A DNA stretch of 64,000 bases. It comes from Mycobacterium sp. 852014-52450_SCH5900713 (GTDB lineage Bacteria; Actinomycetota; Actinomycetes; Mycobacteriales; Mycobacteriaceae). Both the position numbers and the translations under genes were made by a program. The stretch is from positions 186,001 through 250,000 of the forward strand of contig NZ_LZIL01000011.1 of the NCBI RefSeq assembly GCF_001667075.1. The letters are read 5' to 3'. Under the pieces are notes generated by a model that had not been told where the DNA came from, searched no databases, and saw nothing but the letters and a program-made list of their open reading frames with translations. Shown here piece by piece: positions 60,008 to 64,000 of the stretch (position 1 is its first letter; each line of letters starts with the position of its first letter).

Positions 60008-60763
60008 ATGAGCGGCCATTCCAAGTGGGCCACCACCAAGCATCAGAAGGCCGTCAAAGACGCGCGCCGCGGCAAGGAGTTCGCCCGGCTCATCAAGAAC
60101 ATCGAGGTCGCCGCGCGGACCGGCGGTGGGGACCCGGCGGGCAATCCGACGCTCTACGACGCCATCCAGAAGGCGAAGAAGACCTCGGTGCCCAACGACA
60201 ACATCGAGCGTGCCCGCAAGCGCGGCGCCGGCGAGGAAGCCGGCGGCGCCGACTACCAGACGATCATGTACGAGGGCTACGGGCCCAACGGCGTGGCGGT
60301 GCTGATCGAATGCCTGACCGACAACCGCAACCGCGCCGCCGGCGAGGTCCGGGTGGCGGTGACCCGCAACGGCGGCACCATGGCCGATCCGGGCTCGGTC
60401 TCGTATCTGTTCACCCGCAAGGGGGTCGTCACGCTGGAGAAGAACGGGCTCACTGAAGACGACGTGCTGACGGCGGTTCTCGACGCCGGCGCCGAGGACG
60501 TCAACGACCTCGGTGAGAGCTTCGAGATCATCTCGGAGCCAACCGATCTGGTCGCGGTGCGCACCGCGTTGCAGGACGCCGGTATCGACTACGAGTCCGC
60601 CGAGGCCAGCTTCCAGCCTTCGGTCAGCGTGCCGGTGGACGTCGACGGCGCCCGGAAGGTGTTCAAGCTCGTCGACGCCCTCGAGGACAGCGACGATGTG
60701 CAGAACGTCTGGACCAACGTCGATCTGTCGGACGAGGTGCTGGCCGCTCTCGACGAGGAGTAA
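60008..60763 (+). CDS. yebC: YebC/PmpR-family (TACO1) protein
   Basis: The product is 251 residues. Highly conserved start '[43 protein letters not shown]' and '[28 protein letters not shown]'. The family was annotated as a transcription regulator; recent work links YebC to relief of ribosome stalling at proline-rich stretches. A TAGACT -10-like element at 59959 and GAGGTAAGAG precede it. Confidence 0.95.
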   Translation: MSGHSKWATTKHQKAVKDARRGKEFARLIKNIEVAARTGGGDPAGNPTLYDAIQKAKKTSVPNDNIERARKRGAGEEAGGADYQTIMYEGYGPNGVAVLIECLTDNRNRAAGEVRVAVTRNGGTMADPGSVSYLFTRKGVVTLEKNGLTEDDVLTAVLDAGAEDVNDLGESFEIISEPTDLVAVRTALQDAGIDYESAEASFQPSVSVPVDVDGARKVFKLVDALEDSDDVQNVWTNVDLSDEVLAALDEE

Positions 60764-60769
60764 CCGCCT

Positions 60770-62356
60770 CTAGTCGTAGCCGTGCCGCATGTCCTCGACG
60801 ATGCGTGGATTGTCCAGCGTCGAGGGCTCGAGCGGGCGGGGGCGGGTGTCGTCGGGGAACACCGTGGCGGCGTCCAGGACGTGCTGGTTCAGGAAACGCA
60901 GCGGGGGTGCGTTGGGCGGCACGGTGGGCGTGGGCGCGCCGCCCCCACGGCGGGCCAGCGCGAAACCCCAGTCACCGAACGTCGGCACATAGACGTGGTA
61001 GGGCGTCACCGCGTAGCCGGCCGCGCGGATGGACGAGGCGGTGCGCCAGAATGCGGTCTGCGTCGAGAACGGGCTGCCCGCCTGCACGACCATCAGGCCA
61101 TCTTCGGCGAGCGCGTGCCCGACGAGTCCGTAGAACTCGGTCGAATACAGCCGCCCCAGGACCGGGGTGTCGGGGTCGGGCAGGTCGACGATGACCGCGT
61201 CGAAGCCCCCGGGCGGGACGACGTCCGGGTGCGGCGAGCGCAACCAGCGCATCGCGTCGTCGATCACCACCTTGACCCGCGGGCTGTCCAGCGAGCCGCC
61301 GTTGGCCCTGCGCATCGTGGTGCGCGCCAACTGAATCACCGCGGCGTCGAGCTCCACCTGCACGATCCTCGTGATGCCCGGCTGACGCAGTAACTCGCGG
61401 GCCACCAGCCCGTCGCCGCCCCCGAGGACGAGGACCGATCGCGCACTCGCCCCGAGCGCGGGATAGACCAGGCTTTCGGTGTAGCGGTACTCGTCCCGGG
61501 TGGAGAATTGCAGGCCCCCGTCGAGGTAAAGGCGCATGTCGTTACCGCGCTGGGTGACCACGATCTCCTGGTAGGCCGAGTGTTGATAGGCGATGATCGG
61601 GTCGGCGTAGAGGCGCTGCCTGCTCGTGGTTTCGATGTCGGCCGACCGCGCCAGCAGTGTGACCAGGAGGGCGAGCGCTGCGGCGAGCGCGCACAGCGCC
61701 GTCGCCAGTTGGCGGGCCGAAACCGCCCGGCGCAGCACGAAGATCGCCACGACGGCCGCCGCCAGGAGATTGACGATGCCGGTGGCCGCCGCGCCGCGGA
61801 TCATGCCCAGGTGGGGCAAGAGCAGGAACGGCCACACCAGCCCGCCCAGCAGCGCGCCGAGGTAGTCGGCGGCGTTGAGGTTGGCCAGCGTCCGGCCGGT
61901 GTCGGGCGCCTCGCCACTGCGACCGCGCTGCAGCATCGTCATCAGCAGCGGCACCTCGGCGCCGACCAGCCCACCGATCAGGGCGGTGCCCACCGCCAGC
62001 ATCCACATCGATTCGTCGTCGATGAAGGCGAACACCGTGTACAGGGCCGCCGCGGACAACCCGCCGACGATGCTCAGCAGCACCTCCACCGCGATGAACG
62101 CGATCGCCGCGTGCGCCAGCAGCGGCTTGACCACCAGGGCCCCCACCCCGAGCGCGGCGATGTAGCCCGCGACGATCAGTGACGTGGCGACGATGCCGCC
62201 GCCGTTGAGGCTCGCCGCCAGGGTGAGCAGCGCGAGTTCGTAGACGATGCCGGACGCCGCACATGCCGCAACGGCGGCCAGCAGCACGGCGCGCCAGCGC
62301 ACCGAGGGCTCCGCGGGCCGGCTCACCTCTGGCACCGGCAGATCAACGGAGGTCAT
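60770..62356 (-). CDS. speE: membrane-anchored spermidine synthase-like protein
   Basis: The product is 528 residues. The N-terminal 220 residues hold about seven membrane helices. From about 240 is a spermidine-synthase Rossmann domain: '[14 protein letters not shown]', '[21 protein letters not shown]' (decarboxy-SAM site) and '[23 protein letters not shown]' where the catalytic Asp would be. M. tuberculosis Rv2601 has the same design. Whether it makes spermidine is uncertain. Its ATGA overlaps the stop of the DUF350 gene. Confidence 0.93.
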   Translation of the reverse strand: MTSVDLPVPEVSRPAEPSVRWRAVLLAAVAACAASGIVYELALLTLAASLNGGGIVATSLIVAGYIAALGVGALVVKPLLAHAAIAFIAVEVLLSIVGGLSAAALYTVFAFIDDESMWMLAVGTALIGGLVGAEVPLLMTMLQRGRSGEAPDTGRTLANLNAADYLGALLGGLVWPFLLLPHLGMIRGAAATGIVNLLAAAVVAIFVLRRAVSARQLATALCALAAALALLVTLLARSADIETTSRQRLYADPIIAYQHSAYQEIVVTQRGNDMRLYLDGGLQFSTRDEYRYTESLVYPALGASARSVLVLGGGDGLVARELLRQPGITRIVQVELDAAVIQLARTTMRRANGGSLDSPRVKVVIDDAMRWLRSPHPDVVPPGGFDAVIVDLPDPDTPVLGRLYSTEFYGLVGHALAEDGLMVVQAGSPFSTQTAFWRTASSIRAAGYAVTPYHVYVPTFGDWGFALARRGGGAPTPTVPPNAPPLRFLNQHVLDAATVFPDDTRPRPLEPSTLDNPRIVEDMRHGYD

Positions 62357-62808
62357 GACACCGCAGCGGCCGTGACCCCTCCCACGGCGAGCAATATCAG
62401 CGCCACCGCGAACGATCCCGGATGCAGCTCCGGCTCGTCGATGTGCTCGTGGAAACTTCCCGGTATCAGCAGGTGCATCGTGAGCAGCGCTATGCCCAGC
62501 AGGATCACGCCCATCAGCCCGTACACCGCCACACCGACGAGCCCCTGACCCAGCTGGCTATAGCTGTTCGCGATGGCGGTGATGATGACCACGGTCAGGG
62601 CGATGTACATCGCGCCCGCGACCATGACGGCGTTGGGGCGGCGGTCGATGAACACCAGCCGGCGCAGATTGCCCGGGGTCAACACGTCGACCGCGTAGAA
62701 CCCGATAAGCAGCACTGCCATGCCGACCAGGAAGTACAGGATGGTTGCGACTGCGCCCTTCAGGACGGGATTGAGATCGACGGTGCCGATCTCGACGGCG
62801 AGGTACAT
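62353..62808 (-). CDS. DUF350 membrane protein (Rv2600-like)
   Basis: The product is 151 residues with four membrane helices in two similar halves: '[36 protein letters not shown]' and '[33 protein letters not shown]'. The repeated 'D.LTPG.L / .LLIPG.F' after each pair is the DUF350 signature. Function unknown; it is tied to speE by ATGA overlap. Confidence 0.92.
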   Translation of the reverse strand: MYLAVEIGTVDLNPVLKGAVATILYFLVGMAVLLIGFYAVDVLTPGNLRRLVFIDRRPNAVMVAGAMYIALTVVIITAIANSYSQLGQGLVGVAVYGLMGVILLGIALLTMHLLIPGSFHEHIDEPELHPGSFAVALILLAVGGVTAAAVS

Positions 62809-62835
62809 GGTTTTCTCCTTTGTGGTGGTGAGCCG

Positions 62836-63267
62836 TCACTTGGTTCCGCCGGGGCCGCCGGGCGTACCCCCGGCGCCGCCCGAGGGTGAGCCGGGGCTGA
62901 ATCCGGGGCCCAGGAAGATGAAAGCGCCGTGGCTGTATCCGGCGTTCAGGCCTTCCAGGCGGATGCTGCACGGGCGATTGCCGTCGGGGCCGACGATCAC
63001 GATGTTGCTGCTGTAGCGCAGGTACTCGCTGTCGCCGTTGGCGGCCCGCGCCTCGGGGGCCTGATACTCGGCGAGCGCGTCGGCCACGTCGTCGGGAGGC
63101 CCGCTGCATTCGTAGCGCTTCCCGTTCGCGTCGTGGGAGTACTCGTGATAGTGGCTCGCGATGTAGGAAGCAATGTTCTTCTGCGACAGAATGATTCCGG
63201 GCACCAGGCAGGCGACGGCCGCGACGGCCAGCGCACCGGCGATCACGAACAGGCGATTGCGGCTCAC
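62836..63267 (-). CDS. DUF4247 exported protein (Rv2599-like)
   Basis: The product is 143 residues from GTG 63267 (GTGA overlap with the upstream gene). A membrane helix at about 6-26 anchors it. The domain has two Cys (YECSGPP, RPCSIRL) that could pair, and 'IASYIASHYHEYSHDANGKRYECSG', typical DUF4247. The tail is Gly/Pro/Ser-rich. Function unknown. Confidence 0.88.
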   Translation of the reverse strand: MSRNRLFVIAGALAVAAVACLVPGIILSQKNIASYIASHYHEYSHDANGKRYECSGPPDDVADALAEYQAPEARAANGDSEYLRYSSNIVIVGPDGNRPCSIRLEGLNAGYSHGAFIFLGPGFSPGSPSGGAGGTPGGPGGTK

Positions 63268-63776
63268 GGGTGCCACCGGCTCACCGTGTGCACCACGTCG
63301 CCGCCCGAGCCAAAAGGGCTGCGCGGGTAGAGGTGCCAGGTCTGCCAATACCAGCCGGCGCCGTCGGGTTCGGCGGCCAGCGCGGTCAGCGCGGCGTCGT
63401 CGCCGGGGAAAGTGCCACCGAGCCAGCCCTTTTCCCGCGCGCACCGGTCACGAAGGTCGCGCGCCATCCGGCGGAAGGCCGCCTCGTCGTAGGAGTCGGT
63501 GCGGGATTGCAGGGAGTAGCCGGGCGCGGCCGTGTGCTCCGGCAGGTCGACGCCGAGGCCGCGTGCCGTGCAGGAGACCTCCTCGGAGAACCGGCCCGCG
63601 CCGTGCTCGACGGTGACGACGTGCGATGCGCCCAGGACCCCCAGCCGCAGGGCGCCGCCGCCGGGGTGGTGCAGAAGGCAGGTCGCCAGCGGCGGCGGTG
63701 CGGGCGCGTTGAGCGCGAGGCCGAGCTTTTGGCCGGAGACGTCCGAAGGGGCCACGACGAGTTGATGAAGGGGCAC
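63264..63776 (-). CDS. DUF2617 protein (Rv2598-like)
   Basis: The product is 170 residues with no signal peptide. Recognisable parts are 'LGLALNAPAPPPLATCLLHHPGGGALRLGVLGASHVV' and 'AGWYWQTWHLYPRSPFGSGGDVVHTVSRWHP' (the W.TWHLYP segment is the family hallmark). Cytoplasmic, unknown function, second in the DUF4178-DUF2617-DUF4247-DUF350-speE operon. Confidence 0.9.
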   Translation of the reverse strand: MPLHQLVVAPSDVSGQKLGLALNAPAPPPLATCLLHHPGGGALRLGVLGASHVVTVEHGAGRFSEEVSCTARGLGVDLPEHTAAPGYSLQSRTDSYDEAAFRRMARDLRDRCAREKGWLGGTFPGDDAALTALAAEPDGAGWYWQTWHLYPRSPFGSGGDVVHTVSRWHP

Positions 63777-63785
63777 CGACGCGCC

Positions 63786-64000
63786 CTAGGGGGAGGAGGG
63801 CGGGGGTGCCGGATACACGGTCAGCTCGCCCGTGAGCACGGGCTTGCCGGTCGAAACCTCCCACGGCATGCCCGGCGCCCAGCGCTCGAACGAGAGCAGC
63901 GCGGACTCGTCGGAGTTGGCGCAGTCGACGAACTCCATCTCGCCGCCCGCCGGCAGGCCCGTGGTGCCCTCGGTCGTGAACGAGGCGCGACCGCGTTCGG
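63786..64000 (-). CDS. DUF4178 protein, C-terminal part (Rv2597-like), runs off window
   Basis: The minus strand is open from the right edge for 70 codons to TAG at 63786-63788. It reads 'ASFTTEGTTGLPAGGEMEFVDC', 'SALLSFERWAPGMPWEVSTG' and a Pro/Ser tail. The segment 'E..DCA......LLSFERW....WEVS.G' fits the C-terminal end of DUF4178 proteins, matching Rv2597 at this position in M. tuberculosis. The start lies beyond the window. Confidence 0.82.
   Translation of the reverse strand, partial: ERGRASFTTEGTTGLPAGGEMEFVDCANSDESALLSFERWAPGMPWEVSTGKPVLTGELTVYPAPPPSSP

Overview
The window is high-GC actinobacterial DNA and almost certainly comes from a slow-growing Mycobacterium. Evidence: a PPE/PE pair, the pgsA-patA-pimA phosphatidylinositol mannoside cluster, several DUF732-type secreted proteins, and a run of genes (about 48.5-64 kb) in the order known from M. 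tuberculosis around Rv2614c-Rv2597 (thrS, HIT protein, pgsA, patA, pimA, Nudix, PPE, pdxS, tesB, pdxT, yebC, speE, DUF350, DUF4247, DUF2617, DUF4178). A catalase-related protein of the type known from M. avium paratuberculosis hints at, but does not prove, the M. avium complex. Family and homologue statements rest on recognition from memory; no database was searched.

Layout. 0-6.6 kb: small accessory genes (an acidic/lysine repeat protein, secreted DUF732-like proteins, a duplicated CxxC-motif membrane protein), a tRNA cluster (Val-GAC, Cys, Gly on minus; Val-CAC on plus) and an Acg-type nitroreductase. 6.6-14.4 kb: enoyl-CoA hydratase, metallo-hydrolase/acyl-CoA ligase pair, SDR, catalase-related peroxidase, TauE/SafE transporter, YbdK ligase. 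14.4-22 kb: a STAS protein with a divergent TetR regulator and paired operators, DedA, a GDSL hydrolase, an IclR regulator, a cluster of TTTGATAGCGC palindromes, a membrane acyltransferase, and a MacS-like two-component pair. 22-30 kb: an aromatic ring-hydroxylating dioxygenase operon (minus), a divergent DUF2231-Rieske/hemerythrin pair, and pcaHGB for protocatechuate.

30-42.5 kb is the most striking part: an EthR-like repressor beside what looks like a DosR (dormancy) island. It contains DUF1876 (Rv2632c/Rv1738-like), a long ribosome-hibernation factor, Rv2629-, Rv2628-, Rv2627c- and Rv2625c-like genes, a long-chain acyl-CoA synthetase, a cAMP-dependent protein acetyltransferase, a WS/DGAT acyltransferase and a 7Fe ferredoxin. 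I can read DosR-like boxes in front of most of these units, in two spacing classes. 42.5-46.1 kb follows with two SufR-like regulators that have matching cysteine motifs, bracketing small membrane, cupin and nitronate monooxygenase genes. 46-64 kb is conserved core: aldo/keto reductase, thioesterase, thrS, PIM synthesis (tightly overlapping genes), PPE-PE, vitamin B6 synthesis with a thioesterase between pdxS and pdxT, yebC, and the DUF4178-DUF2617-DUF4247-DUF350-speE membrane operon running off the right edge.

Functionally the window combines aromatic-acid breakdown, lipid handling (acyl-CoA ligases, thioesterases, wax ester/triacylglycerol synthesis), hypoxia and redox adaptation, and cell-envelope PIM synthesis. 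I see no insertion sequence, prophage, CRISPR array or rRNA.
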